DNA of 64,000 bases from contig NC_052677.1 in the NCBI RefSeq assembly GCF_016802725.1, forward strand, positions 12,015,306 through 12,079,305. The letters are read 5' to 3'. The notes under the pieces are model-generated. The model saw only the letters and a list, made by a program, of their open reading frames with translations. It did not search any database and was not told the origin of the DNA. Source of the stretch: Solenopsis invicta (Eukaryota > Arthropoda > Insecta > Hymenoptera > Formicidae). The first letter of the stretch is position 1; every line of letters starts with the position of its first letter. Shown here in pieces: positions 50,787 to 61,560 of the stretch. A program made the translations under genes and the position numbers.

Positions 50787-51559
50787 TCATACACTTGGTT
50801 TTTCTGTGGCGAAGCAGCCGAACTCACGGCTTTTCCGATGAGTATCTCTAAGGTAGCCCCCAAAAGGAAAGGGCTGCTGGTTACGCCGAAGACAACCCGA
50901 CGATGTCGATAAATCTCTATTTCCCCGTTGGCATCCCACCACAGGAATCTCAGAATATCTCTATCCTTCGGGGAGACGCTAATCTGCAAAAAGGCTATTG
51001 CAATATCTGCTGTCACTCCTATCTTCTGTTCTCGAAACCGGTGCAGCAGTGCTGGAATAAGCTCAATAAGGTTAGGCCCTGTTTCGAGGCATTGGTTGAG
51101 CGACGGCGAATCCTTTCTACTTTTTGCTGAAGCGTCAAAAACCGGCCGGATCTTTGTTGTTCCTTCTTCTTTAATGACAGGCCGGTGTGGTAGATAAAAA
51201 CTCTCTTTGTCGCTTTCGTGTACAGGTACTTTCTCGATGATATCCTCAGCGAGCCAATTGCAAAAGATCGAATTGTAATCTTCAAACAAGCTCTCCTGTT
51301 TCAATTTCTTGGTCATGAGATTCAATCGTTTTTCTGCTACCTCTTTATTGTCTTGCAACGGCGGATGATTTTTCTTCCAGGGTAACATGACCTCATAACG
51401 TCCTTCCTTTGAGATCTCCGTCGTTTCCAGGAATATCTTCTTAATCTCAGCTTGACGTGCCTCCTTTGAAACGTTCCCTATGGGGTCAGTAATGCCCAAC
51501 GTATCGAGTCTCCATAAATGTGATATGCCGGCTTCTTGTGCGTACATGGAGACAACCAT
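50787..51559 (-). pseudogene. BEL/Pao reverse transcriptase, truncated
   Basis: The frame encodes the N-terminal fingers and palm of a BEL-type RT: a linker typical of BEL elements (HLWRLDTLGITDP), the LPHRPVIKEEGTTKIRPVFD segment, a motif-A-like DIAIAFLQISV and a motif-B-like FGVTSSPFLLGATLE. The sequence then runs into the satellite about 25 codons later, before the catalytic YxDD motif. By chance the frame stays open for a further ~43 codons of satellite, ending at 50,657. It cannot be a functional RT. Confidence 0.9.
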
Positions 51560-51616
51560 CAGTGCCGTATCTGTTTCATTTCCAATGATTTCCTCGAAAT
51601 CATAGCCTAAGATTGT

Positions 51617-51998
51617 CTATCCTAGTTTTGTCTCCAATGCTGTTATCCCCGGATCTATTTGTATAACTTTACCCGTGATTATTTTACCTGCAAAATCGGC
51701 TCCTATTAACAAAGAAATGGATTCGCTGCCTCCGCCGGTGTCACTCAACCGTATGTTCTTCTTTTCCAGTTCATCCACCCAAGGCCCATTAGTTTCCGGT
51801 GGAGTATCCTGACAAATAGTGTCTTGTTGTAATGCGACAAAATCGCATTGGTATGTTCCCTCCAGATTACCGATACGAATCCGACAGGTTTTATGTTTTT
51901 GAGGTCTGGTCTTGGTTCCCCCGAACAGCAGATGTATCCCCCGTTCGCTCACCTTTCGTTTCGTAACCAAGGTTCTTGGTTACCTTCTCTAACACATA
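51617..51998 (-). pseudogene. BEL/Pao aspartic-protease region, broken
   Basis: Continues the pol part between gag and RT. It has a segment RIRIGNLEGTYQCDF and a LLIGADFAGKI motif typical of the retroviral-like peptidase domain found in BEL elements. The active-site end of the preceding frame (VVIDIG) is followed by a stop, and at least one frameshift near 51,940 separates it from this part. A further frame change around 51,600 separates it from RT. Confidence 0.75.
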
Positions 51999-52007
51999 GG
52001 ATCGGTG

Positions 52008-53465
52008 TCAGCCGATATCAATAACAACTCGAACAGTTATCAACCCTTTTGATCCGCGCATCTTGACTCTTAATAACGGTAGAAACATCTTATCGTCGCA
52101 GGAAACATTGGCTAAACAACTATCTCCCTCGCTGAAACCTGATTTGCTGGACTTCTTCTCGTCAGCTTCTTTCGCATCGTTTTTATTGGAGAGATTTCGG
52201 CACATCAGAAGGGGTTTACTACACCAAGGACATTTTTCTTTGGCATAACATTTTTTGTAACTATGGCCTACCTTTAAACATTTGAAGCAGCCATTCTTTT
52301 CTTTGACGATCCTGGTCCTCTCGTCCATATCCATGCCTCTGGCTTTGTCGCACCTCGAGCTGTCATGATTTTCTCCACAGAACAGGCATCTTTGTGATTT
52401 AGATTCTTTCACGGATAATAGACTAGCTGCTGTCGCTGCTTCTTGAACTTGATCTCTCGTTTTCTTCTTATTTCTGACCGTCTCAGCCTCGCTACCTTCG
52501 AAGCATGTCTTCGCCATTTGAATTCGTTCCTCGCTTTCAACCTCTCTTCCTAAAACGGTCATAAGATTAGTAAGACGATCTTTGGCTGTAAGATTTCCTA
52601 CGAAAGCATCTCCTTGAGGAGTTAGCTGTATCATCGCCCTCTGCCATATTCTTAGAGTCTCTTCTGGCAGTGAGGATTCAACTAACGGGAATAACATTGC
52701 TGCGCACATGTCAGTGGTAACGCCCAGAGTTTCAAGTGCTCGCATTTGTGTTTCTAGTTTATCATAAATTGTCATGAGCGTTACTTTCTTATTCTTATTT
52801 AATACTAGTTTCAAAAGTTCGCGCACATAGAATTCAATGAGTAAATCTTTTTTGCCGAAGCGCGATTCGAGGCTCTGTATTGCATTTTCATAATTGTCCG
52901 CCGTTAAAGGAAAGCTATTCACAACTTCGTAAGAACGCGAGTCTTTTACCGTGGACTGTACTAAATAATGAAACTTGTCCTCTCTAGACAATGCTGTATC
53001 GTCGTGTATTTTCTTAAATGTGTTCCAGAACGGCAGCCAATCCTTAATGTCACCTCCGAATCGCTTCAATTCGATCTTCGGCAATTTAAGCGCGCGTATA
53101 CTTTCCTGTGTTGCAATCGTAGGATGTGTCCGCAGCACTAGTACCGACATTCCCGCCTCTCGAGTATCTTGCCGTTCCGTCAGCTGGGTTAACTCAAGTT
53201 TCGCTTGATGATATTTTGCCGCGTACTCATCCGCACGTTCTATCTCTCTGCAGATGTTTTCTTCCGATTCACCAGTTTGAATCATCAAGTTTCGCAGCTT
53301 CTGGCTCAACTCATTGAGCTCGCTCGCTTTATCTCGAACGAGCGCGAACTGTACCTGAAGTGAGGTTAGGTCCGACGACCCTCTCTCTTTCTCCGCTCGA
53401 AAGGAAGTATATGCCCTTGTAAAGGCTGCTCTTGTTACTTTCTGTGTTAACTTCACTTGATCCAT
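52008..53465 (-). pseudogene. BEL/Pao gag polyprotein with zinc knuckles
   Basis: An intact 485-codon frame from an ATG at 53,463-53,465. The first third is a coiled-coil-rich region; the middle is the capsid-like region with LPKIELKRFGGDIKDWLPFW, a landmark of BEL-type gag. Near the C-terminus are two zinc-knuckle motifs: CLFCGENHDSSRC (from about residue 359) and CFKCLKVGHSYKKC (from about 392). The frame ends right at the protease active site, where a TGA occurs after VVIDIG. I list it as a pseudogene because the element is incomplete, although gag itself is still open. Confidence 0.85.
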
Positions 53466-53524
53466 TGTTAAACACTTCCTTGAATTTCCGCTTAAATGAA
53501 ATGACCAGCAACTCTAATCACTGT

Positions 53525-53540
53525 CCTGTCACGGTCGCCA
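53525..53540 (-). other. Primer-binding site of the BEL element
   Basis: TGGCGACCGTGACAGG on the minus strand starts 3 bases after the LTR end. A TGG-initial sequence next to the LTR is the expected tRNA primer site; I did not identify the tRNA. Confidence 0.7.
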
Positions 53541-53543
53541 CGA

Positions 53544-53799
53544 TGTTGCGGTCGGGATATTCGGATTACAAGAAAGAAAATGTCCCTCGAGTTTACAACG
53601 AATGATTTTATTACTATCAAGCAGAGTTCAAACAGTATTACAAAAGTCGCGGAGATAACTCTTTACAATCACACGCGGTCTCAGTCTTGGGCGGGGGAGA
53701 GCCGTACTCGTTCTGTCTCCTCGACTCGCGGTAGTCACCAACCGGTGAAGTAGGGTGCGCGCGCATACAACGCCCATGCTCTTGGGCGCGTATTCAACA
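53544..53799 (-). repeat. BEL 5' LTR, 256 bp
   Basis: Bounded by TGTTG at its start (53,799) and CAACA at its end (53,544), a standard inverted LTR terminus. It contains AATAAAATC as a possible polyadenylation signal. The five bases before it on the minus strand are CGTAT, the presumed target duplication; the partner copy is lost with the 3' half. Confidence 0.85.
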
Positions 53800-56698
53800 A
53801 TACGTAAGGATACAGAGAACACACGTCCACGTAACGTATTTTCTCCGCGTACCCCGCTACTTCGATTCGAGTTACGATATTTTCCGTGCGGCCACCAAAA
53901 AACGCGTCACGCGGATCGAGAGGCGCAGATTTTAGTATAGGGTGATGTTCGAGAAAATTACGCATCTCGTTATTTGCCCTCATTTCTCGGTCGAAAGCGC
54001 ACTCCCATTTTTCAATCACCTGATATCCTTGCCGGCGGAAACGCCATGTCGTTGTGATAGTTTGTTCGTAACGCGTTTCTGTCGTCGCGGTTAGCAGTTG
54101 AAAACTTTCTGTCACGATTCACTTGGAAGCAAGTAAGGCATCCGTGCCAGAAGCACCCGTGAAATTGGAGAACGAAACGCTGAGTTTCAGTCCCCAATTT
54201 TGTCTCGTAATATCCGTCTACGTGGCTACCGCCGATTAAACGCTCGCGACCTCGCCCGGCATGGTTTATGGGATGACCGAGCTCACGCTCCTTCCACACT
54301 AATCATTGTAAAGCTTTGCGCGATTGTCTATCGGCGTTTCTGTATCCGCCCGGAGGGATGACTCCTATTTCCCCCTCGCAAAGAAAGTTTTTTCGAAAAA
54401 TTTCATACACGTGGAAGCGATAGTCGTGCATTCTTCGAAAGGACATACACCGCCGCGCTCTAAAAATATATTATTTTGGAAAGCTACACAAGCACGTCGT
54501 AAAATATCTACGTCATTTCGACAATAACGTACGATCTCGCGCTGGAAGTCGAAGATGACATTTTTATTTGTCATTTCCGAATGCCATGCAAGAAATCGCT
54601 CGCGCTCATCAGGTTTCATTTGATCGGGAGAATAGAATCGAGCCTCGGGTAATGGACCGACATACGATTGATTCTCGACAGTGTTAAATAAATGCGGAAA
54701 AATGCCTTTATCTGTCGTATCCCTTAGACCGAAAGCTTTAGGTAGATCAGATAATCGCATAGGCATATAGTTAACGCTGTCGATGAATTTTGTATGACCG
54801 ATCGTCATCACGATAATCTTCGTCCCGTTCAGAATTATCCGTGGCTTTTCCGTTATTAACGATTTTTCGATTAGATATTTTAAAATAAATTGCGCGTCAA
54901 ACGCTTTTGCATTGTGAGCGATACAAATAATACTTTTAAAATGTTTTGTCGGTCGTGTCACGAACTCTATAAACTGCTTTACCGGGTCGATATTAAATAC
55001 AAATTCGCGCGTTCCGCACCAACGACATCGCACCGTCATGTCGACTATCGCCACGCAAGCAGCGCAAATTTGCTGTGCTACGCAGAGAGTCGGAACGTGT
55101 AACTTTACGTTCTCTCCTTCGTACGTCTCCTGCCGCGTTTCAAAATCGTAAAACACGAATGCGACAGCTCCCTTGACTTCATTGACGTTCTCACCCTCGA
55201 GGTCATTAACGTTTCTTTGTGCATTTTCACGTATCGCCGCAGCACTCGTACCCTCTCCAGGGTCATCAGCTTCGACTCTGCGTCGAAGAGATTGCATAAA
55301 ACACAAATGATTCACTGGTTGCTGAGAATGACATATCCTACAATAGGCGCTATTACATTCGTGCCGCGAGCTTGATTTTATAAATCGTCCACAATTGTTA
55401 CAAATTTTAACCGAATGGCAAACAGTTGATTTTCCTTCATAAGATTTTTCGGTACGATGACGCTCGAAACATGAATTTCCGAAGAACGTACGATTACACG
55501 TATCGCACCTGACTTTCTCCGCGTCGTGATGTTCACACGAGGGTATAACGTAGCAGCGTGGGCATCTTTTAGAGCAACGATGCCCTCTGATGGGGCGATA
55601 ACCAACGTTACACGCTACGCAATATCCACCTTGTGAACCCGCAGAGGCTATTAAATTTAAAATGGTATTACAATGGCGTCTACCCTCATAATACATAATA
55701 TTTAAGCAATGAATCGGTTCGCGTCATAGTGAGGCGAGTATCGTACGCCCGTCGTAGATTAGGTTCCCCCCGCGTCCGAAATCTTTAAAACCGTAAACCA
55801 TTGTTGCCAGATTTTCAGGCGAGATACCGTTGGAATTGCTGGATTTCGTAAATCCCACATCCCTCCTCCGGTATCACGATACCGGCGTTCATCGGTAATT
55901 TTAACGCTAAATCGCGTTGTAGCGAGGAACGTCGGAATCTCACGGCTTCCCACATTTCGTGACGCGGCCCCGTCCGAAGATTTCCACGTTCGCAATGGAT
56001 TCGCGCGGCTACAAGTGAACGAGGAAAGCATAAATTATCGTCATTTACTATTTCCAATATCGATCGTTTGACGACATCCTCATGCGTCAATGGATTCGAT
56101 ACCCTTCCACGTCCCACCGGTACTCCGACATTGAAAACCCTGATGTTAAAAGTTTCCGTGACTTTAATTCCGCCGTTGCTTTGCGCTACCGAACTTACGA
56201 GTTCCCATATGTCCTTGTAAGTCAAGTCGCGCGCCGAACGAAACGACAATCCCGCCGATCCGAGCGTCAAACTTTCGGAATTGAAAGATAGTCCTACGTA
56301 ATCCGTCGGTTCACTTGAGCTTATTGCGTACGCATGGATTTCGCGGAACGCGTTTTCTAGCCAACGCACGGTATTGGCACCCTGTGGCACTGGACGTATC
56401 GCGAAACTCGCCTCTCTCCCGAGTATAGCAAAATTCCTAAATCTACGCGCGTTTTCCGTCTGCAGCTCTGTATAATTAAATCTATCACCAGCCCGATGTT
56501 GTTGCCGCTGCGACTGCTGCTGCTGCGATTGCGGGTCTTGCTCCCGTTGCTGAGAATGTTGCGACTGTGGTTGCTGTGACCGATGTTGCTGCTGTTGAGG
56601 CCTTTGGTCGGCTACATTCTCCGCAGCATTGTGGAGAAATTCTTCCCCACTAGCGTTTCCTCCAATTACAGCTTCAGCAAGTCCAGCGTCAGTTTGAA
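53800..56698 (-). pseudogene. Polinton DNA polymerase B, broken and truncated
   Basis: The N-terminal part has a Gln-rich tract (56,500-56,620) and the segment DDNLCFPRSLVAAR. A zinc-ribbon-like Cys-rich part follows, then the 3'-5' exonuclease motifs: FYDFET (Exo I, at about 55,150), AHNAKAFDAQF (Exo II) and YCRNDVDI (Exo III, about 54,530). The frame finally reaches DVCSLYPYV, polymerase motif A, where the BEL LTR is inserted; the rest of the palm is missing. Stops or frameshifts lie at about 55,700-55,815, 54,370, 54,300 and 54,110. The 5' end of the frame begins at a good splice acceptor (TTTCATCTTTCAG at 56,699), suggesting an intron. The enzyme normally copies the element by protein priming; this copy cannot. 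Confidence 0.9.
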
Positions 56699-56967
56699 CT
56701 GAAAGATGAAATATTTTTATTAATCATTGCTGTCTTATATTCTGTTTTATTTTTTCTTTTCTTTTTTACTAATACACAAAAACGCCGACAAAAGATATAA
56801 TATACTAACTAACTCACCAAGTTACCCCGATATTTCCCCGCCCAGTGATATTAATTATGCTCTCCATGGTAAGGTATTGGCATAATGTATATCATCTAAA
56901 ATTATTTTGTTTTATATTACTTCAGTAGTATAGTAAGGCGGATTCTAACTCAGGGATCTGAGGGGTG

Positions 56968-57340
56968 GTGCGGGGGCAGGGGGTAATTTCACGACGCGTC
57001 TTTGCCGTACTTACCATGATGATGTCACGTGGGGGGAGCGGGAGGAACATTTCACGGCATGTATTTGTCGTGCTAACCACGCCTTGAAGGGAGGGGGTGA
57101 TGCCACATGCCTACTCGCTCGCACGCCAATGTTCTTTTTGCCGTGCTAACTGCGTTTTGGAGGGGATGTCACCTCTATTTGTGCGGGGGCAGGGGGAATT
57201 TCACGGCACGCGTCTTTGCCGTACTGACCGGGATGATGTCACGTGGGGGGAGCGGGACGAACATTTCACGGCATGTATTTTGTCGTGCTAACCACGCCTT
57301 GAAGGGAGGGGGAGATACCATCTCGCGGCGTTACCATAGA
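56968..57340. repeat. 213-bp tandem duplication, G-rich
   Basis: The block starting GTGCGGGGGCAGGGGG at 56,968 recurs at 57,181. Both copies share TTTGCCGTAC, GATGATGTCACGTGGGGGG, GAACATTTCACGGCATGTAT and TGCTAACCACGCCTTGAAGG in order, with a few substitutions. The second copy is cut short near 57,340. Confidence 0.85.
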
Positions 57341-57654
57341 TGATATCACTTAAGCACTGCGCTCTCACTTCTTCCCTGTATGCCTTCTTGCTCGCACGCC
57401 AACGCTCTCAATCATCGTCTTGGAGGTGGGATAATGTCACCTCGCGAAGCTAATCATAGCATAGGTGATAGAAGCGCACATGCGTTTTCTTTCTCACTCC
57501 CTCCCATATATTGCGCTCATCTTTGGTACAGCGGTGATGCGGTGTAGCGATGCATCATCCTCCTTCCCCCCACACGCACGTTTTATCCTCGCTCGCTTGC
57601 TCATGCTCTCCCACGGTTGATCTTATACTTTACACGCCAATGTTCTCAATCGCA

Positions 57655-58260
57655 CGCGTTGTCTACGTCTACCATACGTCTGTCGTACGTCTACCGTACG
57701 TCTATCGTACATCGACCATACGTCTACCATACGTCTATTGTACATCGTACGTCTATCATACTACTACATTGTACTACAGACGTTCGAGTGTAGTACGTTA
57801 GACGTTTGATAATAGTATGGTTGACGATCATACTACTACATTGTACTACTAACGTACTACACTCGAACGTCAGTAGTAGTACGTTAGACGTTTCATAATA
57901 GTATGATTGACGGAGCAATTTTTTATCTTACCATGCAGCTTAAATTTTCGATAACACAAGAGATACGTTTTATCAAGAGGTATGACAGTGTCTTACACCA
58001 AGTGACCGTTGCATATTAAACACTTTTTTATAACACGATCGCACTATTGAACGTGCATCATACGTCTATTGAACCGATATCAAACATCTATTAGACGTCT
58101 ACGTCTACGTCTACCATACGTCTGTCGTACGTCTACTGTACGTCTATCGTATATCGACCATACGTCTACCATACGTCTATTGTACATCGTAGTACATTAG
58201 ACGTTTCATAATAGTATGGTTGACGGTTCAACCATACTATTATCAAACGTCTAACGTCTA
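57655..58260. repeat. TACGTCTACC-type minisatellite with hairpins
   Basis: About ten short units (variants of TACGTCTACCA, TACGTCTGTCG, TACGTCTATCG) run from 57,665 to 57,760 and a very similar series recurs at about 58,095-58,200. Between them are dyads: GACGTTCGAGTGTAGTACGT pairs with its inverse at about 57,850-57,872, and ATAATAGTATGGTTGACG pairs inversely around 58,225. Confidence 0.8.
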
Positions 58261-58324
58261 CGAATTATTTATGTATTACAGGGAAAGATAAAAAAATAAA
58301 CCATAAATACGTTTATACATTTTT

Positions 58325-58840
58325 TTATTTTAAAGCATCTTTTTGACATTGTAACCAATAATTGTATAATTTAAATACATTCTGCATAGCACAATTCTTA
58401 ATATGTTTTGCACATCGTATAGTGTTCGCTGTATCCAAATTATTTAAAGATTCAATGTCTTCGTAATCAGCATCCATGGTCTCGATGATAACATTATTTC
58501 TTACATTGACATCAAGTACATTCTTCAACCATTCTCGTTTTTCATGGCCTTTAACGTATACGATAGCTTCATCATCATTTTTATCATATACAGCTGTTGA
58601 AATCAGGTGCTTCGCTTTCGGATACTAAACTATTCCATCTTCCCATTGTAATCCATGGTGATAAGCAGTCAACCAAGAAACGCAAGATCTTTCGGATTTT
58701 GTCAATGCATTCCATGGCATGGAATTCGTAAAAATGTAATGCGTGAGAATGTTTCCTTGTTTCAATACCGCTACTTCCTTTACAATAAATTTTTTTCCAA
58801 TGGTGAATCCTTGCAGATCCACAAATGTTGGTACAACCAT
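58325..58840 (-). pseudogene. Conserved Polinton-associated accessory protein, 171 codons with one in-frame stop
   Basis: The frame opens at an ATG (58,838-58,840) with MVVPTFVDLQGFTIGKKFIV and ends after about 171 codons. It is compact, without low complexity, with a Tyr/His/Trp-rich centre (VSWLTAYHHGLQWEDG). A TAG at about 58,625 interrupts an otherwise continuous frame. I recall this as an insect protein family commonly found with Polinton genes, often unannotated; its biochemical function is not known to me. Its place between polB and the capsid genes supports an element role. Confidence 0.65.
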
Positions 58841-58918
58841 GACAAGTAATTTTTTGAGACTGTACCATATCACAAAATATCTTGGTATTTTATTAAAGAT
58901 ATTTGCTAACGCTGCATT

Positions 58919-60138
58919 TTACATGATTTTGCGCACAACGTTAGACAATGGACAGTATTCAATTACACGATCATGTAAGATAAGGCAATAGGCGGTAGTG
59001 CTCGCTGGCATATTTTCTTTGCAATCAAATTCAATGCGCACGTCCACAGTAGCACTTTTGATGGACTCGTTTTGCCGCGAGCAATCAATCACTGTAAAAG
59101 GTCCTCTTTGCAGAAATGTGACCACGTTAAGCAGCGTATCGTAGCAATCACGTCCATAATAAGATTTACGAAAACGTTGGTACATGTCAAACAAGATGGA
59201 GTATCTAGATTTACGAAAGTCTAGATTCAAGTCATCGTACGGATAAAATTCAGAGTTGAGATAAAGTTTCACATTGATCAAATTACAATCGTCAAAAATA
59301 GTAGCATCTTGAGACATGATATTCTTGCGACCGGTCTGTGGTGCAAAGATAACGAATCGAGGCTTTTCTAACTGTGTTGCAGTTTTAACAGCCCACGAAT
59401 GTTTGGTTGTGCTCTGCAGCAAGGGGTACTCATACAGATCCCAGGAACGAAAACTCATACTTAGATATCGCCCGCTTTCCAAAGCTCGTAGTATGGACAA
59501 TTTATTGACTTCATTTAACGTAACATGTGGCATTCGCCACTGTACTTTGAACAATTCAATTTCCGGTTCCGTCGTTCTATTCGTTCCCACAATAGAATTG
59601 TTATCATTGCGCGCTCGTATCAAAATTAATTCATGGCGTGCGTTAACAACCATGCGTTTGTAATCCTCGCAAAAGCCCAGCAGTAAATTTAGCGGCACGC
59701 AAAAATTGAAATAATTTTCCCACAGAGTGGACGACATGTCCCATCCGGCATTCTGCATTATCATTCCTTTGTCAAACGTAAGAGATACACAGTTCTTTAG
59801 AGTACTAGTGATTCCAACGTTTCTGTTGCGATCAATTTCCACCCCGTTGATTTCATATCGAATTTCATCAAACATGAACGCTACACAGTTATTTCCAAGT
59901 TTTATTTCTGATGCATCATCGTCATCATCATCATTTCTTTTTTCTTCACTAATCTTCCTTCGACATAGAGAAAACTTTCGCACGGTAATGTGTATAAATC
60001 CTGTTGTTGTATAGGTATCCTTATTTCATCACTATATCCAAACGTAGTGTTAGCGTATGGATTATACGAGTGAGTTTCAATCTTGACAATGCTATCGTCA
60101 AAGATCGGGTCACCTCCAATGTTTAGAATATCAGACAT
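58919..60138 (-). pseudogene. Polinton major capsid protein (double jelly-roll), frameshifted
   Basis: Begins with ATG at 60,136-60,138 (MSDILNIGGDPIFDDS) and continues for about 68 codons before a frame change at about 59,930, in a stretch rich in GAT and GAAA repeats. The second frame then runs without a break to a stop at 58,919. Together this is about 405 codons. The position next to the minor capsid and protease genes and the beta-strand-rich composition (FMFDEIRYEINGVEIDRN, LNLLLGFCEDYK) fit the Polinton major capsid family. The frame slip lies in a simple repeat, a typical place for decay by polymerase slippage. Confidence 0.75.
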
Positions 60139-60310
60139 CTCAGAAATTTTGTACGGTGAATCCCAGTGATCTCAAATATGCAACGTTTGATGGAGTAAGT
60201 TTCTTTTTACCAAGCAATTAGATATTCTTGATTGCTGTCTTTTTGATTGTTGTGATCTTCTTGTTGCAAATTGTGTCTCGCTCTTGCTCATTCAGCACGA
60301 GCATCTCACG
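60139..60310. other. Short intergenic gap in the Polinton fragment
   Basis: No gene; separates the minor and major capsid genes. Confidence 0.6.
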
Positions 60311-61063
60311 TTATCGTCTTCGTACGTGCAATCTAACAGTAATCTCCTCTCCGCGGAAATCAATTAATCGACCGTTTTGATCCACAATGCGAATAGTCAA
60401 GTCAGTAATGCTCCGTACGACGATCGGAAGGTAAATGATCTGTGCAGGCGTTTCCGAGATTTTATACCTGGGAGGAACACTCGGTGAAAATTCATGTATC
60501 GTATGCACGCACTTGTTGTTGCTATACGCACCAGCGGTCAGGTTACATTCTATGCAAATAATGTTTACATTGATTATATTTATAGGTAAGTCTGATTCGT
60601 GCCATTGTCGAGGTTCAAGCATACGATTTGAGGAAAATCCCAACAGCGATCCAATTTTGTTGGATTTGCTAAAATTTATTCGATAAGAGCACTTGATCTT
60701 GCTCTTCATAGTATTATTATTGGCGCGAATCATAATCTCGTTATCCTCGTCTTCATCGATCTCTTTATGAAGCAACTTCTTCCTAGTAACATCATTTGAG
60801 ACATGAGATATAGCATGTCTCAGATACTTGTCAATGTCACGCAGTTCGTACGATCCTTCGGGAATGATAACTTCCTTGTCGTCTTTGTCATAGTAAAATT
60901 TGTTATTTGAGGAATTTATATTAGGTATCGTATTGTAGGTTTCAAAGTCTGTCAGACCGAGCTCGTAATCACCATCGCTTAAATCTACAGCTGGAAAGTA
61001 GCTTACCGCGAGGACGTTACTTTTGTCGGTTAACGTAAACGTCAGTGATATGTTGTATACTCG
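60311..61063 (-). pseudogene. Polinton minor capsid (penton-like, single jelly-roll), start codon lost
   Basis: A frame of about 250 codons is open but has no ATG near its head. It begins in a 22-bp tandem duplication (61,041-61,084); the copy in frame has ATA where the other has ATG, and the ATG copy is out of frame. The product has the pattern of the Polinton minor capsid protein: an N-terminal beta-rich part (ELGLTDFETYNTIPNINSS), a basic middle and a C-terminal beta-rich part (ITDLTIRIVDQNGRLIDF, EEITVRLHVRRR). It is next to the major capsid and protease genes. The protein would form or decorate pentons. Confidence 0.75.
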
Positions 61064-61084
61064 TCAGTGACATGTTGTATACTG
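61041..61084. repeat. 22-bp tandem duplication at the minor capsid start
   Basis: GTCAGTGATATGTTGTATAC at 61,041 recurs at 61,063 as GTCAGTGACATGTTGTATAC. It shifts the start codon out of frame. Confidence 0.9.
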
Positions 61085-61086
61085 AG

Positions 61087-61560
61087 TTAAATAGCGAAAT
61101 GTTGATCTTTAAATTGATTGTCAACCGACTGTAGAAAACGTAGGCATAGTTGACCACAGTTGCTTTGATTGTAACGTTGATAACGCGCGTGATTGTACTC
61201 GATACGTGTCACATCACTGTTAAAGTATCGCACCAATTCTTGTGGTGGTCGAAAATTACCAAAACTGTCGAAATATATAGCACGATTCCCCCTCTTTGCG
61301 TACGCCACCCAATGAGTACCCGGTCCTTCGACACTGTCCAAATTCATGATACCGCTCTCGTTTCGGCGTGCTCCCCCCGTTGGTAATGAAGTACGCATAA
61401 AAATTCCTCGGAAATGTGGAATGCGCATACGTTTTGCTAGTTGAAGTAATTCAAGGTTTGTAGTAACACCTTTTGGCAATTTTAATGTTTCATCGACATT
61501 TTTTTTTTTTTCTTCTTGATACTGCTCCGCCGCGCTTATACGGAGCGAGATAAACTCCAT
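61087..61560 (-). CDS. Polinton adenovirus-type cysteine protease
   Basis: The frame contains the family's catalytic residues: His in GTHWVAYAK, Asp in YFDSFGNFRPP, and Cys in QSNCGQLCLRFL, at residues 88, 103 and 140 counted from a GTG at 61,575. The first in-frame ATG is at 61,560. The segment RMRIPHFRGIFMR just before is also typical. The start region overlaps the end of the pVI-like gene over a T13 homopolymer (about 61,500-61,513), so the true start may be nearer 61,480 and the upstream codons may be artefact. The catalytic core itself has no break. In Polintons this enzyme (adenain-like, C5 family) is expected to process capsid proteins during assembly. Confidence 0.85.
   Translation of the reverse strand: MEFISLRISAAEQYQEEKKKNVDETLKLPKGVTTNLELLQLAKRMRIPHFRGIFMRTSLPTGGARRNESGIMNLDSVEGPGTHWVAYAKRGNRAIYFDSFGNFRPPQELVRYFNSDVTRIEYNHARYQRYNQSNCGQLCLRFLQSVDNQFKDQHFAI

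Larger units (their letters stand above)
50787..53799 (-). mobile_element. Truncated, decayed BEL/Pao LTR retrotransposon
   Basis: In minus-strand order: a 256-bp LTR, primer site, gag, aspartic-protease region and the first part of reverse transcriptase. It ends abruptly at the satellite, lacking the RT catalytic YxDD region, RNase H, integrase and the 3' LTR. Several stops and frameshifts are present. It is inserted in the Polinton polymerase gene at 53,799/53,800. Confidence 0.9.
56699..58324. other. Non-coding spacer of the Polinton fragment
   Basis: No credible gene between polB and the accessory gene. It holds two repeat systems, listed separately: a 213-bp G-rich tandem duplication and a cluster of TACGTCTACC-type minisatellite units with hairpins. 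Confidence 0.7.
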
